Source: Arthrobacter yangruifuii | Lineage (GTDB): Bacteria > Actinomycetota > Actinomycetes > Actinomycetales > Micrococcaceae | Length of the DNA stretch: 64,000 nucleotides | Assembly: GCF_009192775.1 (NCBI RefSeq) | Contig: NZ_VTFX01000002.1 | Coordinates: 61,866-125,865 of the forward strand | Reading direction: 5' to 3' | Notes under the pieces: generated by a model | Seen by the model: only the letters and a program-made list of their open reading frames with translations | Told to the model about the DNA's origin: nothing | The model's database searches: none | Shown here: positions 28,531 to 38,251 of the stretch, in pieces | Layout: each line of letters opens with the position of its first letter | Position numbering within the stretch: position 1 is the stretch's first letter | Translations under genes and position numbers: made by a program

Positions 28531-29034
28531 ATGTCTGTTGTGATGGCGCGAGGCGTACTGTTTGTGCACTCTGCCCCTTCCGCGTTGTGCCCCCATATCG
28601 AGTGGGCCATCGAATCCGTCGTGGAAAAGCGAACGGATTTTCAATGGAGCCCGCAGCCGGCCGCGCCCGGAATGGTACGGGCCGAAATTGCCTGGACCGG
28701 GCCGCAGGGCACGGGTTCCCTGCTCGCCTCCGCCCTTCGCGGCTGGGCACACCTCCGGTACGAGGTGACGGAGGACCAGAGTCCCGGAGCTGACGGCAGC
28801 CGCTGGGCCCATACCCCCGAGCTGGGCATCTTCCATGCGGCCACGGACGTGCACGGCAACATCATGATCTCCGAGAACCGCATCCGTTACGCATACGAGA
28901 ACGGAGCGGGCGATCCCTCCGCTGTCTACCATGAACTCTCGCTGGCTCTGGGCGAGGCCTGGGATGACGAACTCGAACCGTTCCGGCACGCCGCACAGGG
29001 CGCTCCGGTGCGGTGGCTTCACCAGGTCGGCTAG
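28531..29034 (+). CDS. DUF3145 family protein
   Basis: A 167-residue protein of the actinobacterial DUF3145 family. Recognisable stretches are ARGVLFVHSAPSALCPHIEWA, WTGPQGTGSLLASALRGW and HGNIMISENRIRYAYE. Function is unknown. It commonly lies close to the fatty-acid synthase genes, as here, where it is convergent with fabF. ATG 28531 has GGAGGA at 28521-28526; an in-frame ATG at 28519 is an alternative. The 182 bp upstream hold no gene and probably its promoter. Confidence 0.88.
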   Translation: MSVVMARGVLFVHSAPSALCPHIEWAIESVVEKRTDFQWSPQPAAPGMVRAEIAWTGPQGTGSLLASALRGWAHLRYEVTEDQSPGADGSRWAHTPELGIFHAATDVHGNIMISENRIRYAYENGAGDPSAVYHELSLALGEAWDDELEPFRHAAQGAPVRWLHQVG

Positions 29035-29050
29035 ATAAGAAAACTCCGTA

Positions 29051-29102
29051 GCAACGCATAAGGCGTCCGGTTCCCGCGGGAACCGGACGCCTTATGCGTT
29101 GC
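29051..29102. terminator. 52-bp perfect palindromic terminator
   Basis: Two perfect 26-bp arms with no spacer (centre CCCGCGGG), between the convergent DUF3145 and fabF genes. The hairpin would form on both transcripts. The T-tract is weak on either strand. Confidence 0.75.
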
Positions 29103-29113
29103 AGGGGCAACTG

Positions 29114-30352
29114 TCAGACGCTGCGCAGTACGGCGACGGCGTTGTGCCCGCCGAAGCCGAAGGAGTTGCTGAGCGCCACAATATCGCCGCCGCGCAGCTG
29201 GCGGCTGGAAGTCACCACGTCCAGTGGGATCTCCGGATCTTGATTCTCCAGGTTGATGGTTGCCGGAGCCTGCCGCTCGTACACCGCCAGGGCGGTAAGG
29301 ACGGCCTCGACTGCGCCGGAGGCACCCAGGAGGTGGCCCATCTGCGACTTCGTGGCGGACACGGCAACCCCGTCGAGGGCCGTGCCAAGCGCCGCCTTGA
29401 GCGCGGTGTATTCCGGCTTGTCGCCCACGGGCGTGGACGTTGCATGCGCGTTCACATGGACCACGTCCTCCGCCTGCGCCCGGGCATCGGAGAGCGCGCC
29501 CTTCAGTGCCCGGGTGGCGCCCAGGCCCTCGGGGTCGGGGGCGGTGATGTGGAAGGCGTCGGCAGTGACCGCTGTTCCTGCGAGCTCGGCGTAGATCCGC
29601 GCTCCGCGGGCAAGGGCATGCTCTTCGCTTTCGAGCACCAGTGCGCCGGCGCCCTCGCCCATGACGAATCCGTCGCGGTCACGGTCATAGGGCCGGGAAG
29701 CGTGTTCCGGTTCGTCGTTGCGCCGGGACAGGGCCTGCATGGAGGAGAACGAGGCCAGCGGCATCGGGTGGATGCAGGCTTCCGCTCCGCCGGCGACCAC
29801 GATGTCGGCCTTGCCGGAGCGGATCATGTCCAGGCCCTGATGCAGGGCTTCGGTTCCGGAGGCGCAGGCGGACACGGCAGTGTGGGCGCCGGCACGCGCA
29901 CCGAGGTCCAGGCTGACAGCGGCAGCCGGCCCGTTGGGCATCAACATCGGTACGGTCATGGGCAGCACGCGCCGGGGCCCCTTTTCGCGCAGGGTGTCCC
30001 AGGCATCAAGCAGGGTCCAGATGCCGCCGATGCCGGTGGCGAAAGCAACACCGAGGCGGTCCTTGTCAATGTCGCCGTCCAGTCCCGAGTCTGCCCACGC
30101 TTCACGGGCAGCGACGACGGCGAACTGCGTGGAGGGATCCATCCGCTTGGCTTCGACGCGGGAAAGGACGTCGGTGGCCGGGGTGGAGGCCCGCGCAGCG
30201 AAGGTTACGGGGAGGGAGTACTTCTGCACCCACTCGTCTTCGAGCGTGCGGACGCCGGAGACGCCCTGGAGTGCGTTCTTCCACATGGTGGGAACGTCCC
30301 CGCCGATCGGCGTGGTCGCGCCAAGGCCTGTGATGACTACTTTGCGGGCCAT
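29114..30352 (-). CDS. fabF: 3-oxoacyl-[ACP] synthase II (KAS II)
   Basis: Condensing enzyme that elongates acyl-ACP with malonyl-ACP in type II fatty-acid synthesis. The 412-residue product has the nucleophile Cys163 (SACASGTEAL) and the two histidines in VNAHATSTPVGD and MGHLLGASGAVE, so the Cys-His-His triad is complete. It is the last gene of the minus-strand fabD-fabH-acpP-fabF operon. ATG 30352 is preceded by AAGAGAG. The gene ends 12 bp from the 52-bp terminator palindrome. Confidence 0.96.
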   Translation of the reverse strand: MARKVVITGLGATTPIGGDVPTMWKNALQGVSGVRTLEDEWVQKYSLPVTFAARASTPATDVLSRVEAKRMDPSTQFAVVAAREAWADSGLDGDIDKDRLGVAFATGIGGIWTLLDAWDTLREKGPRRVLPMTVPMLMPNGPAAAVSLDLGARAGAHTAVSACASGTEALHQGLDMIRSGKADIVVAGGAEACIHPMPLASFSSMQALSRRNDEPEHASRPYDRDRDGFVMGEGAGALVLESEEHALARGARIYAELAGTAVTADAFHITAPDPEGLGATRALKGALSDARAQAEDVVHVNAHATSTPVGDKPEYTALKAALGTALDGVAVSATKSQMGHLLGASGAVEAVLTALAVYERQAPATINLENQDPEIPLDVVTSSRQLRGGDIVALSNSFGFGGHNAVAVLRSV

Positions 30353-30432
30353 GATTCACTCTCTTGAAGCAGTTGCGGGTGCAGGTTCCGGCAGAGCCGG
30401 GCGGCCGCCGCCGGGCAGCGGCCGCCGTGGGG

Positions 30433-30678
30433 TTATGCCTGGGCGTTGGAGATGAAGTCCACGGCGTCGCCGACGGTCTTCAGGTTCTTGACCTCTTCGT
30501 CCGGGATGCGCACGCCGAACTTCTCTTCGGCGTTGACGACGATGGTCATCATGGAAATGGAGTCGATGTCCAGGTCATCGGTGAAGGACTTGTCCAGCTC
30601 GACGGCTTCGGGGGCCAGGCCGGTCTCTTCATTGACGATCTCGGCGAGGCCGGCCAGGATTTCTTCGTTGCTAGCCAT
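30433..30678 (-). CDS. acpP: Acyl carrier protein
   Basis: An 81-residue acidic acyl carrier protein. Ser40 in DDLDIDSISMM is the 4'-phosphopantetheine attachment site; the usual DSL is DSI. It carries growing chains between FabD, FabH and FabF, which surround it. It lies 80 bp upstream of fabF with AAAGGAG before the ATG. Confidence 0.96.
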   Translation of the reverse strand: MASNEEILAGLAEIVNEETGLAPEAVELDKSFTDDLDIDSISMMTIVVNAEEKFGVRIPDEEVKNLKTVGDAVDFISNAQA

Positions 30679-30792
30679 GGTGGCTCCTTTTCTTGTAGTG
30701 CCGGTGCGGGGACCGGTCGGTTTTCCAACCGCCGAAGCGGTGTGGTTTGGGGGCTGCGCCGGTCCGGACGGACCTGCACAACGGTGGTGCAG

Positions 30793-31854
30793 CTAGGGGA
30801 GGACAACAACCTGGGCGCCGAAGACCAGGCCCGCGCCGAATCCGATCTGCAGCGACAGCTTGCCGCTCAGTTCCGGGTGTTCCTTCAGCAGGCGGTAGGT
30901 GGCCAGCGGGATGGACGCGGCGGAGGTGTTGCCGGCGTCGGCAATGTCCCGGGCGATGATCACGGACTCGGGCAGTTTCAGCTGCTTGGCCATTTCGTCG
31001 ATGATGCGCATGTTCGCCTGGTGCGGGACAAAGGCCGAAAGGTCCTCGGCCGTAATGCCGGCAGCATCGAGCGCCTGCTGGGCCGCCTTGGCCATTTCCC
31101 ATACCGCCCAGCGGAAAACGGTCTGGCCGTCCTGGCGAAGGGTGGGCCAGAGCTTGGTCTCCCGGGCGGAGAGATCAGCGGCGTCCAGACCGCCGTCGGC
31201 CTCCGCGGCGAGGGAGAGTTCCCGGACGTCCAGCATGGAGTGGGTCATGCCGATCGCCCCGGACTTGCTGCCGTCCGATCCCCAGACCGACGGGGCGATG
31301 CCGGGGGTGTCGGACGGGCCGACGACGACGGCGCCGGCGCCGTCGCCGAGCAGGAAGGAGATGGTGCGTTCGGTGTTGTCGATGATGTCGGAGAGCTTCT
31401 CCACTCCGATCACCAGCACGTACTGGGCGGCACCGGAGCGGACCAGGGCGTCTGCCTGGGCAATGCCGTAGCAGTACCCGGCACAGGCGGCCGAAACGTC
31501 GTAGGCGGGCGCCGGGGTGGCCCCGAGCCGTTCGGTGATCTGGGTGGCCGCCGACGGCGTGGCATAGGGGTGGGTCACGGTGGAGACGATGACTGCGCCC
31601 AGCTGCGAGCCCTTAATGCCTGCGTTCTCCAGGGCTTCACGGCCGGCTGCCTCCGCCATGTCGATGACCGATGTGCCCTTGTCCGCACGGTGCCGGGTAA
31701 TGATGCCGGTGCGCTTGCGGATCCACTCGTCGGAGGAATCGATCCACTGGCAGACATCGTCGTTGCTGACAATGACGTCGGGACGGAATGCGCCGATGCC
31801 GTGGATGCGGCTGAACTCGTTGACGGGCGACTGCTTCAGGGTGGGCGTGCTCAC
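30793..31854 (-). CDS. fabH: 3-oxoacyl-[ACP] synthase III
   Basis: Initiates fatty-acid synthesis by condensing an acyl-CoA primer with malonyl-ACP; in actinobacteria it usually accepts branched primers. The 353-residue product has Cys124 (SAACAGYCYG), His in PHQANMRI and Asn in DAGNTSAAS. Its N-terminus is about 15 residues longer than the E. coli enzyme. The GTG start overlaps the fabD stop (GTGA). The 114 bp before acpP contain no gene. Confidence 0.95.
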   Translation of the reverse strand: MSTPTLKQSPVNEFSRIHGIGAFRPDVIVSNDDVCQWIDSSDEWIRKRTGIITRHRADKGTSVIDMAEAAGREALENAGIKGSQLGAVIVSTVTHPYATPSAATQITERLGATPAPAYDVSAACAGYCYGIAQADALVRSGAAQYVLVIGVEKLSDIIDNTERTISFLLGDGAGAVVVGPSDTPGIAPSVWGSDGSKSGAIGMTHSMLDVRELSLAAEADGGLDAADLSARETKLWPTLRQDGQTVFRWAVWEMAKAAQQALDAAGITAEDLSAFVPHQANMRIIDEMAKQLKLPESVIIARDIADAGNTSAASIPLATYRLLKEHPELSGKLSLQIGFGAGLVFGAQVVVLP

Positions 31855-32801
31855 GCGTTACCTTCTCCGGTTGGTGCTGCTGCGGAATGCTCGCGGATGA
31901 ACTCCCGGGCAGCGGTTAGATCTTCTGGGGATTTCAGGGCCAGAGTCGGAACGCCCTTCATGCCGCGGCGGGCCAGTCCGGTGAGGGTGCCGGCCGGGGG
32001 CAGTTCCAGCAGGCCGGTGACGCCCATGGCCAGCATGTTCTCCATGCACAGGTCCCAGCGGACCGGGCGGGACACCTGGGCAATCAGGCTGTCCAGGTTC
32101 GCGTCGCCGGACACCACGGCGGCGCCGTCGCGGTTGGACAGCAGCGTGGCCAGTGGTGCCTGCGGCGTCAGGGACGGGCGGAGTTCTTCCAGGACGGTGA
32201 CTGCGGGGGCCATGTGGGAAGTGTGGAAGGCGCCGGCGACCTTCAGCGGGATGACCCGGGCCTTGGCCGGCGGTGCTGCGGTGAGGACCTCAAGCTGGTT
32301 GTGCGTTCCGGCGGCAACGGTCTGCCCGCCGCCGTTCGCGTTGGCTGCCGTAAGTCCGGCCGCTTCCAGGACGGCGGCGACGTCGTCGGGATCCCCGCCA
32401 AGGATGGCGCTCATGCCGGTTGGCTCCACCGCTGCGGCCCGGGCCATGGCATTGGCCCGCTCCCGGACGAACACCAGGGCGTCCTTTTCGGGCAGCGCTC
32501 CGGCGATGGCCGAGGCAGTGATCTCACCGACGGAGTGGCCGGCCAGGACGGTGGAGGAAGTCAGTGCCGCGGGATCCAGCAGCAGACGGGCGGCCATCAG
32601 CCCCGCTGCCACAATCAGCGGCTGCGCCACGGCGGTGTCCTTGATGGTCTCCTCGTCGGAGACCGTGCCGTGGGCAATCAGGTCCAGGCCGGCGACGTCG
32701 CTGAGCGCTGAGAGGTGATCCCGCACACCGGGCAGTTCAAGCCACGGTGCGAGGAATCCTGGCGTTTGGGACCCCTGACCGGGGCAGACAATTGCAAGCA
32801 C
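31851..32801 (-). CDS. fabD: Malonyl-CoA:ACP transacylase
   Basis: Transfers malonyl from CoA to ACP. The 316-residue product has the GQGSQ oxyanion motif, nucleophile Ser90 in GHSVGE and the His of AFHTSHM. It is the first gene of the fab operon, starting GTG at 32801 with GGAAAGC upstream. The 109-bp interval to the regulator gene holds the operon promoter and an inverted-repeat operator candidate at 32868-32886. Confidence 0.95.
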   Translation of the reverse strand: MLAIVCPGQGSQTPGFLAPWLELPGVRDHLSALSDVAGLDLIAHGTVSDEETIKDTAVAQPLIVAAGLMAARLLLDPAALTSSTVLAGHSVGEITASAIAGALPEKDALVFVRERANAMARAAAVEPTGMSAILGGDPDDVAAVLEAAGLTAANANGGGQTVAAGTHNQLEVLTAAPPAKARVIPLKVAGAFHTSHMAPAVTVLEELRPSLTPQAPLATLLSNRDGAAVVSGDANLDSLIAQVSRPVRWDLCMENMLAMGVTGLLELPPAGTLTGLARRGMKGVPTLALKSPEDLTAAREFIREHSAAAPTGEGNA

Positions 32802-32867
32802 GTATACAGCTTTCCAAACATAGGGGGCGGGACCGGGTGTTTGCGTAGACCAAGCTCCCGGGACGGC

Positions 32868-32886
32868 TTTGTAGGAAGTCTACAAG
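32868..32886 (-). promoter_or_regulatory. Candidate operator of the fab operon regulator
   Basis: TTTGTAGGAAGTCTACAAG, with inverted repeat TTGTAG-N5-CTACAA. It lies 67-85 bp upstream of the fabD start. 16 of 19 bases match a site before the regulator gene at 34172. Binding by the PucR-type regulator is inferred. Confidence 0.5.
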
Positions 32887-32910
32887 CCGGGAAGGGTGCC
32901 GGGGGAGGGG

Positions 32911-34134
32911 TCAGAGGCGGGTGGCGGGCTTCTCCGCGGCCGCCTTTCCGGCCGGGGCCAGGCGTCCGACCACGAGGGCGGTCTGCAGGACAAAGGCTTC
33001 CCTCGGCAGCATCGGATCCCATCCGGTGACGTCGCAGACTCGGCGCAGGCGGTAGCGGACCGTGTTGGCGTGGACGAACAGTTCGCGTGCCGTGGCCTCG
33101 AGGGAGTGGCCGAGGGAAAGGTACGCGCTGAGCGTTTCGGCGAGGCCGTTGGAGGCGCCCAGCAGGGGCGTGTAGATGCTTTCCACCAGGGCCGTGCGGG
33201 CGGTGGCGTCACCGGACATGACCCGTTCGGGCCACAGGTCATCCGCAGCTACCGGACGCGGAGCAGCAGGCCAGGCACGGGCAGCGGTCAGGCCGGCGAA
33301 CGCGGCCTGCGCGGAGGGTCCGGCCTCGACGAGCGAGGGTGCGGGCGGGCCGTACACCACCGGTCCCGGGCCGAAGAGTTCCGAAAGCCGCGTATAGGAA
33401 AAGGCCTTGTCTTCCAGGCCGCCGAGGACCAGGATCAGCCGTTCGCCCTGGATTCCCACGAGGGTGTCTTCCGCCAGCCGGCCGGTGGCCCGGCGCAGCT
33501 CGTTGACGAAGGTGGCATTGGCTTCGGCCGGCGAGCCGCCCACCATCACGGTCACCGGCGCGGTCGAGGTCCAGCCTACGGCGGCGATCCGGGAACGCAG
33601 CGCATCGGAGCTCTCCCCGCGCAGGATGGCATCCACCACCAGGGCTTCGAGCCGGGTGTCCCACGCGCCGCGGGTTTCGGCGGCACGGGCGTAGACGTCG
33701 GCGGCGGCGAAGGCCACTTCCCGGGAATAGCGGAGCACCGCTTCGCGGAGCTTGGACTGGACCTCGCTGCCGGCCAGTTCGGGTACCCTGTCCTCCACCA
33801 CCTGGACCACTACGCGGATCAGCTGCAGGGCTTTCTGCAGGCTGATCGAGCGGGTGAGCTCGGTTGGTGCGGTCCCGAAGACGTCGCTGAGCACCCAGGC
33901 CGGGGATGCGGGACGCTGGTACCAGTTCACGAAGGACGAGATGCCCTTCTGGGCGACCATGCCCAGCGCTGAGCGCTCGTCCGGACGCAGCCCCCGGTAC
34001 CAGGGCAGGGAAAGGTCAAGCTGCTGCAGGGTGGCGGTGGACAGCCTGCCGATATTTGCCTTCAGGCGCTCGACGGTGGGCTGGTCTGCTTCCGGCGGCG
34101 TTTCGGCAGCGGACGTAGGGGGACGCACTGACAT
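32911..34134 (-). CDS. fasR: PucR-type transcriptional regulator of fatty acid synthesis (FasR-like)
   Basis: A 407-residue regulator of the PucR/CdaR group. A long helical N-terminal part is followed by a GGDEF-like middle domain and a C-terminal helix-turn-helix (EATARELFVHANTVRYRLRRV, about residues 345-370). A gene of this type directly upstream of fabD is the arrangement of FasR, the activator of fabDHPF in Streptomyces coelicolor, so the symbol is by synteny. ATG 34134. A site matching the fab operator is 38-56 bp upstream, which suggests self-regulation. Confidence 0.85.
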   Translation of the reverse strand: MSVRPPTSAAETPPEADQPTVERLKANIGRLSTATLQQLDLSLPWYRGLRPDERSALGMVAQKGISSFVNWYQRPASPAWVLSDVFGTAPTELTRSISLQKALQLIRVVVQVVEDRVPELAGSEVQSKLREAVLRYSREVAFAAADVYARAAETRGAWDTRLEALVVDAILRGESSDALRSRIAAVGWTSTAPVTVMVGGSPAEANATFVNELRRATGRLAEDTLVGIQGERLILVLGGLEDKAFSYTRLSELFGPGPVVYGPPAPSLVEAGPSAQAAFAGLTAARAWPAAPRPVAADDLWPERVMSGDATARTALVESIYTPLLGASNGLAETLSAYLSLGHSLEATARELFVHANTVRYRLRRVCDVTGWDPMLPREAFVLQTALVVGRLAPAGKAAAEKPATRL

Positions 34135-34171
34135 AACTGCGAGCTTACGGCCTGCGCGGATGAACCGCTAT

Positions 34172-34190
34172 TTTGTGTGAAGGCTACAAG
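34172..34190 (-). promoter_or_regulatory. Second copy of the fab regulator operator
   Basis: TTTGTGTGAAGGCTACAAG, matching the fabD-upstream site at 16 of 19 positions, with the right half GAAGNCTACAAG nearly identical and the left half-site partly degenerate. It lies just upstream of the regulator's own start. Confidence 0.45.
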
Positions 34191-34268
34191 AGCGCTAGTG
34201 GGCCCGAGGCGGCCGCGATACGGGCTTCCCTCGACGGGGCTTCGGAAACCCGCAGGTAATCCGGCACA

Positions 34269-34306
34269 AAAAAGGGAACCGCCACAGGTGTGACGGTTCC
34301 CTTTTT
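34269..34306 (-). terminator. Intrinsic terminator of aceE
   Basis: A 13-bp perfect stem (34269-34281 with 34294-34306) and 12-nt loop, with A/T runs on both ends, so T6 follows the hairpin on the minus strand. It lies 30 bp after the aceE stop. Confidence 0.85.
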
Positions 34307-34335
34307 CGGTTCCCTCGGGAACGGAGCGGCGACGC

Positions 34336-37074
34336 TTAGGCGTCGCCCCCCGCGTTTCCGCTGGTTCCGGCGTTGACATCCAGCAGGTGGTACTTCTCGA
34401 TTGCCTCCTTGGGGGCGTTCGCATCGACCTCACCGCGGCGGGCGAGCATCTCAAGTGCACGCACCACCATTGAGTGGCTGTCGATCTTGAAGTACCGGCG
34501 CGCTGCTGCACGGGTATCCGCGAAACCGAAGTCGTCGGCACCGAGGGTGGCGAATTCGTTCGGCAGGAACTGGCGGATCTGGTCCGGTACGGCCTTCATG
34601 TAGTCCGTGGACGCCACGATCGGACCGGTGGCCCCGGCCAGCTGCTGGGTCACGAAGGGCACCCGCGGCTCGGCACCGGGGTTGAGGAAGGCTTCCTCCT
34701 CGGCGGCGAGGCCGTCGCGGCGGAGTTCGTTCCAGGAGGTCACGGACCAGACATCAGCCGAAACACCCCAGTCCTCAGCCAGCAGCCTCTGGGCCTCCAG
34801 TGCCCACGGCACGGCAACGCCGGAGGCCAGCAGCTGCGTGCGGGGCCCGTCGATCTTCGCCGGCGCGAGCAGGTAGATGCCCTTGATGATGCCTTCCACG
34901 TCCAGGTCCTCGGGGGCCTTGGGCTGCTGGATCGGCTCGTTGTAGACCATGAGGTTGTAGATGACGTTGGGATCCTTGGAATCCGGGCCGTACATCTCCT
35001 CCAGCCCGTGCCGGACAATGTGCCCGATCTCGTAGCCGTACGCCGGATCGTAGGTCTTCACCGCAGGGTTGGTGGAGGCCAGGATCGGCGAGTGGCCGTC
35101 GGCGTGCTGCAGGCCTTCGCCGGTCAGCGTGGTGCGGCCGGCCGTAGCCGAGATCAGGAAACCGCGGGCCATCTGGTCGGTGGCCGCCCAGATGTAGTCG
35201 GCCGTGCGCTGGAAACCGAACATCGAGTAGAACACGTAGACCGGGATCAGCGGCTCGCCGTGGGTGGCGTAGGAGGTTCCGGCCGCGGTGAACGCCGCGA
35301 TGGAGCCTGCCTCGTTGATACCCACATGCACAATCTGGCCCTGCGGGGACTCCTTGTAGGCCAGGACGAGGTCCCGGTCCACGGACAGGTAGTTCTGCCC
35401 CTTGGGGTTGTAGATCTTGGCCGTCGGGAAGAACGAGTCCATACCGAAGGTCCGAGCCTCGTCGGGGATGATCGGCACAATGCGCTTGCCGAATTCCTTG
35501 TCCCGCATGAGGTCCTTGAGCAGCCGGACGAAGGCCATGGTGGTGGCTGCCAACTGCTTGCCGGAGCCGCGGTTGGCTACTTCGTAGGCCTTTTCGTCCG
35601 GCAGATGCAGCGGTTCATGCTTCACCCGGCGTTCGGGCACGTTGCCGCCCAGTTCGCGCCGGCGTTCCAGCATGTACTTGATCTCGGGGGCGTCTGCTCC
35701 CGGGTTGTAGTACGGCGGCTGGTACGGGTCGGCCTCGAGCTGCTCGTCGCTGATCGGGATCCGCAGGTGGTCGCGGAAGGCCTTCAGGTCATCGAGGGTC
35801 AGCTTCTTCATCTGGTGGGTCGCGTTGCGGCCCTCGAAGTGCGTGCCCAGGCCGTAGCCCTTGACCGTGTGGGCAAGGATGACCGTCGGGGCACCCTTGA
35901 ATTCCATGGCCGCCTTGTACGCGGCGTAGACCTTGCGGTAATCGTGGCCGCCGCGCTTGAGGTTCCAGATCTCCTCGTCGGTCAGGTTGGCAACCAGTTC
36001 CTTGGTCTCCGGGCTCTTGCCGAAGAAGTGCTCCCGGACGAACCCGCCGGACTCGGCCTTGTACGTCTGGTAATCGCCGTCGGGGGTGGAGTTCATGATG
36101 TCCACCAGCGTGCCGTCCTTGTCCCGCTGCAGGAGGTCATCCCACTCGCGGCCCCAGACGACCTTGATGACGTTCCAGCCGGCACCGCGGAAGAACGCTT
36201 CCAGCTCCTGCATGATCTTGCCGTTGCCGCGGACCGGTCCGTCCAGGCGCTGCAGGTTGCAGTTGACAACGAACGTGAGGTTGTCCAGCTTGTCGTTGGC
36301 GGCCAGCTGGAGCAGGCCGCGCGATTCCGGCTCGTCCATTTCGCCGTCGCCAAGGAACGCCCAGACATGCTGCTGTGAGGTGTCCTTCAGGCCGCGGTTC
36401 TGCAGGTAGCGGTTGGACTGTGCCTGGTAGATGGCGTTCATGGGGCCGATGCCCATGGACACCGTCGGGAACTCCCAGAAATCCGGCATGCTGCGCGGAT
36501 GCGGGTAGGAGGAGAGGGCATGGCCCTCGCGGGACTTCTCCTGGCGGAAGCCGTCCATGTCCTCTTCGGACAGGCGGCCTTCAAGGAAGGCGCGGGCGTA
36601 CATGCCGGGGGAGGCGTGACCCTGGAAGTAAATCTGGTCTCCGCCGCCCGGATGGTCCTTGCCCCGGAAGAAGTGGTTCATGCCCACCTCGTACAGGGTC
36701 GCCGCTCCGGCGTACGTCGATATGTGCCCGCCGACGCCGATTCCCGGGCGCTGGGCCCGGTGCACCATAATGGCGGCATTCCAGCGCAGCCAGGCCCGGT
36801 AGCGCCGTTCAATTTCCTCGTCGCCGGGGAATTCAGGTTCCTGATCAACCGGGATCGTATTGACGTAGTCGGTGGTAGTCACCATCGGCACGCCCACGCT
36901 CTGGGAACCGGCACGCTGGAGCAGCGAACGCATGATGTACTGCGCGCGTTCGGTGCCCTGCGAACGGATCAACTCATCAAGTGACTCGATCCATTCTGCG
37001 GTTTCCTCAGGATCACGGTCCGGTAGCTGGTTTGTTAACCCGCTCAGGATGTCCGTTGTGTCTTCTGCGGCCAC
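34336..37074 (-). CDS. aceE: Pyruvate dehydrogenase E1, homodimeric type
   Basis: Thiamine-diphosphate-dependent E1 that decarboxylates pyruvate for acetyl-CoA synthesis; in actinobacteria it works in a hybrid PDH/OGDH complex. The product is about 912 residues, typical of AceE. The ThDP motif is [10 protein letters not shown] ... NCNLQRLDG, and [13 protein letters not shown] and [19 protein letters not shown] are conserved. I prefer GTG 37074, six bases from GAGAGG, over TTG 37080, which would overlap it. E2 and lpd genes are not nearby. It diverges from DUF3052 across 296 bp holding both promoters. Confidence 0.95.
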   Translation of the reverse strand: MAAEDTTDILSGLTNQLPDRDPEETAEWIESLDELIRSQGTERAQYIMRSLLQRAGSQSVGVPMVTTTDYVNTIPVDQEPEFPGDEEIERRYRAWLRWNAAIMVHRAQRPGIGVGGHISTYAGAATLYEVGMNHFFRGKDHPGGGDQIYFQGHASPGMYARAFLEGRLSEEDMDGFRQEKSREGHALSSYPHPRSMPDFWEFPTVSMGIGPMNAIYQAQSNRYLQNRGLKDTSQQHVWAFLGDGEMDEPESRGLLQLAANDKLDNLTFVVNCNLQRLDGPVRGNGKIMQELEAFFRGAGWNVIKVVWGREWDDLLQRDKDGTLVDIMNSTPDGDYQTYKAESGGFVREHFFGKSPETKELVANLTDEEIWNLKRGGHDYRKVYAAYKAAMEFKGAPTVILAHTVKGYGLGTHFEGRNATHQMKKLTLDDLKAFRDHLRIPISDEQLEADPYQPPYYNPGADAPEIKYMLERRRELGGNVPERRVKHEPLHLPDEKAYEVANRGSGKQLAATTMAFVRLLKDLMRDKEFGKRIVPIIPDEARTFGMDSFFPTAKIYNPKGQNYLSVDRDLVLAYKESPQGQIVHVGINEAGSIAAFTAAGTSYATHGEPLIPVYVFYSMFGFQRTADYIWAATDQMARGFLISATAGRTTLTGEGLQHADGHSPILASTNPAVKTYDPAYGYEIGHIVRHGLEEMYGPDSKDPNVIYNLMVYNEPIQQPKAPEDLDVEGIIKGIYLLAPAKIDGPRTQLLASGVAVPWALEAQRLLAEDWGVSADVWSVTSWNELRRDGLAAEEEAFLNPGAEPRVPFVTQQLAGATGPIVASTDYMKAVPDQIRQFLPNEFATLGADDFGFADTRAAARRYFKIDSHSMVVRALEMLARRGEVDANAPKEAIEKYHLLDVNAGTSGNAGGDA

Positions 37075-37370
37075 GGCCAACCTCTCTCATGTACAGATTG
37101 TGTCTGTGACATTCTTATCGTGGGATCCGGCCGTTTTCCGCCGGATCTTCGCTTGCGCGCAGGCGCACCTAGGCGCCCAAACCTGCTTCGTTCCACTCTA
37201 GTCCCGAGCTGCCCCGGTTGCGTAGCCTGCCCGCGGGTCATCGCTGACGGCGTACAGCCCCGGAACCCTTGAAGCATGCGGGGTTTAGGTGTTTCGTTGA
37301 CTCTGAGACCGCGCAGATCCGGCAAATGTGTGATTCCCTTGTATTCATGCAGTCAACCAGGAGGAGTGAA

Positions 37371-37790
37371 GTGAGCGAGGCCGAAGCCGTCACCGAGGAA
37401 AACGTGGCGAGCAGATTGGGTTTCAAGGACGGGGACCTGGTTCAGGAGTACGGCTACGACGAGGATGTGGATTTCGACTTCCGTGAGGACCTTGAGGACC
37501 TTATCGGCGGGGAGCTCCTCACTGAAGACGACCACGAGGTAGTGGACGGCGTGATCCTCTGGTGGCGTGCCGACGACGGCGACCTTGTCGATGCGCTGGT
37601 TGATTCGCTGACCACGCTCGACGACGGCGGCGTGGTCTGGGTCCTGACCCCGAAGTCCGGACGGGACGGCTACGTTCCTCCCGCCGACATCGAGGAAGCT
37701 GCCCCCACCGCGGGACTGCACGTCACGACATCGCCGGGCGTCACCGCGGACTGGGCCGCCACCCGCCTGGTGAGCCGACGCAAGAAGTGA
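37371..37790 (+). CDS. DUF3052 family protein
   Basis: A 139-residue acidic protein of the actinobacterial DUF3052 family, often located opposite aceE. The family stretches are ENVASRLGFKDGDLVQEYGYDEDVD and VDGVILWWRADDGDLVDALVD. Function is unknown. The GTG start has AGGAGG at 37360-37365; an open frame from 37269 is upstream of this ribosome site. A TTGACT at 37297 may be a -35 element, but no convincing -10 follows. It overlaps ahpE by 4 bp (GTGA). Confidence 0.88.
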   Translation: MSEAEAVTEENVASRLGFKDGDLVQEYGYDEDVDFDFREDLEDLIGGELLTEDDHEVVDGVILWWRADDGDLVDALVDSLTTLDDGGVVWVLTPKSGRDGYVPPADIEEAAPTAGLHVTTSPGVTADWAATRLVSRRKK

Positions 37791-38251
37791 CTTCGCACCT
37801 GCCCACGGCAGGTGCTGCTGTTCCCGACTTCTGCCTCCCCAACCAGTTCGGGGAAGAGGTCCGGCTGGAAGGCCTGCGCGGCGCCGGCGTCGTGCTCGTC
37901 TTTTTCCCTTTTGCCTTCTCCCAGGTCTGCCGCGGTGAACTAGCGGAACTCCAGGCCGGGCGTTCCCTGTTTGAGGACGCGGGCGTCCGTCTGCTGGCGG
38001 TGTCCTGCGACTCGAAGTATGCCCTGCGGGCGTGGGCGGAGCAGGAAGGATTCGGCTTTGACCTGCTGTCCGATTTCTGGCCCCACGGTGACACCGCACG
38101 GGCCTACGGCGCCTTTGACGAGCACCGCGGGCTGGCGCAACGGGCCAGCTTCGTGATTGACGGGCAGGGAATCCTCCGTGCCTGCATCCGTTCCGGGCCG
38201 GGCGCCCCCCGCCCGCTCGAGCAGTACCGCACTGCTTTGGAGGAATTGTGA
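37787..38251 (+). CDS. ahpE: AhpE-type 1-Cys peroxiredoxin
   Basis: A 154-residue thiol peroxidase of the actinobacterial AhpE group, which reduces peroxides and peroxynitrite and is recycled by mycothiol-dependent systems. The peroxidatic Cys48 is in FPFAFSQVCRGEL, with Ser45 at the Thr/Ser position. No obvious resolving Cys near the C-terminus fits 1-Cys chemistry. The GTG start overlaps DUF3052, and its stop overlaps the sirtuin as GTGA, so the three genes form a tight operon. Confidence 0.9.
   Translation: MTSHLPTAGAAVPDFCLPNQFGEEVRLEGLRGAGVVLVFFPFAFSQVCRGELAELQAGRSLFEDAGVRLLAVSCDSKYALRAWAEQEGFGFDLLSDFWPHGDTARAYGAFDEHRGLAQRASFVIDGQGILRACIRSGPGAPRPLEQYRTALEEL

Noticed and set aside
30364..32718. 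A 784-codon plus-strand open frame opposite fabF, acpP, fabH and fabD
   Set aside because: It is antisense to four clearly recognised genes, crosses their intergenic gaps and has the low-complexity Gly/Arg/Val content of antisense frames in GC-rich DNA.
34474..36378. A 634-codon plus-strand open frame opposite aceE
   Set aside because: Antisense shadow of a well-conserved pyruvate dehydrogenase gene; no domain recognisable.
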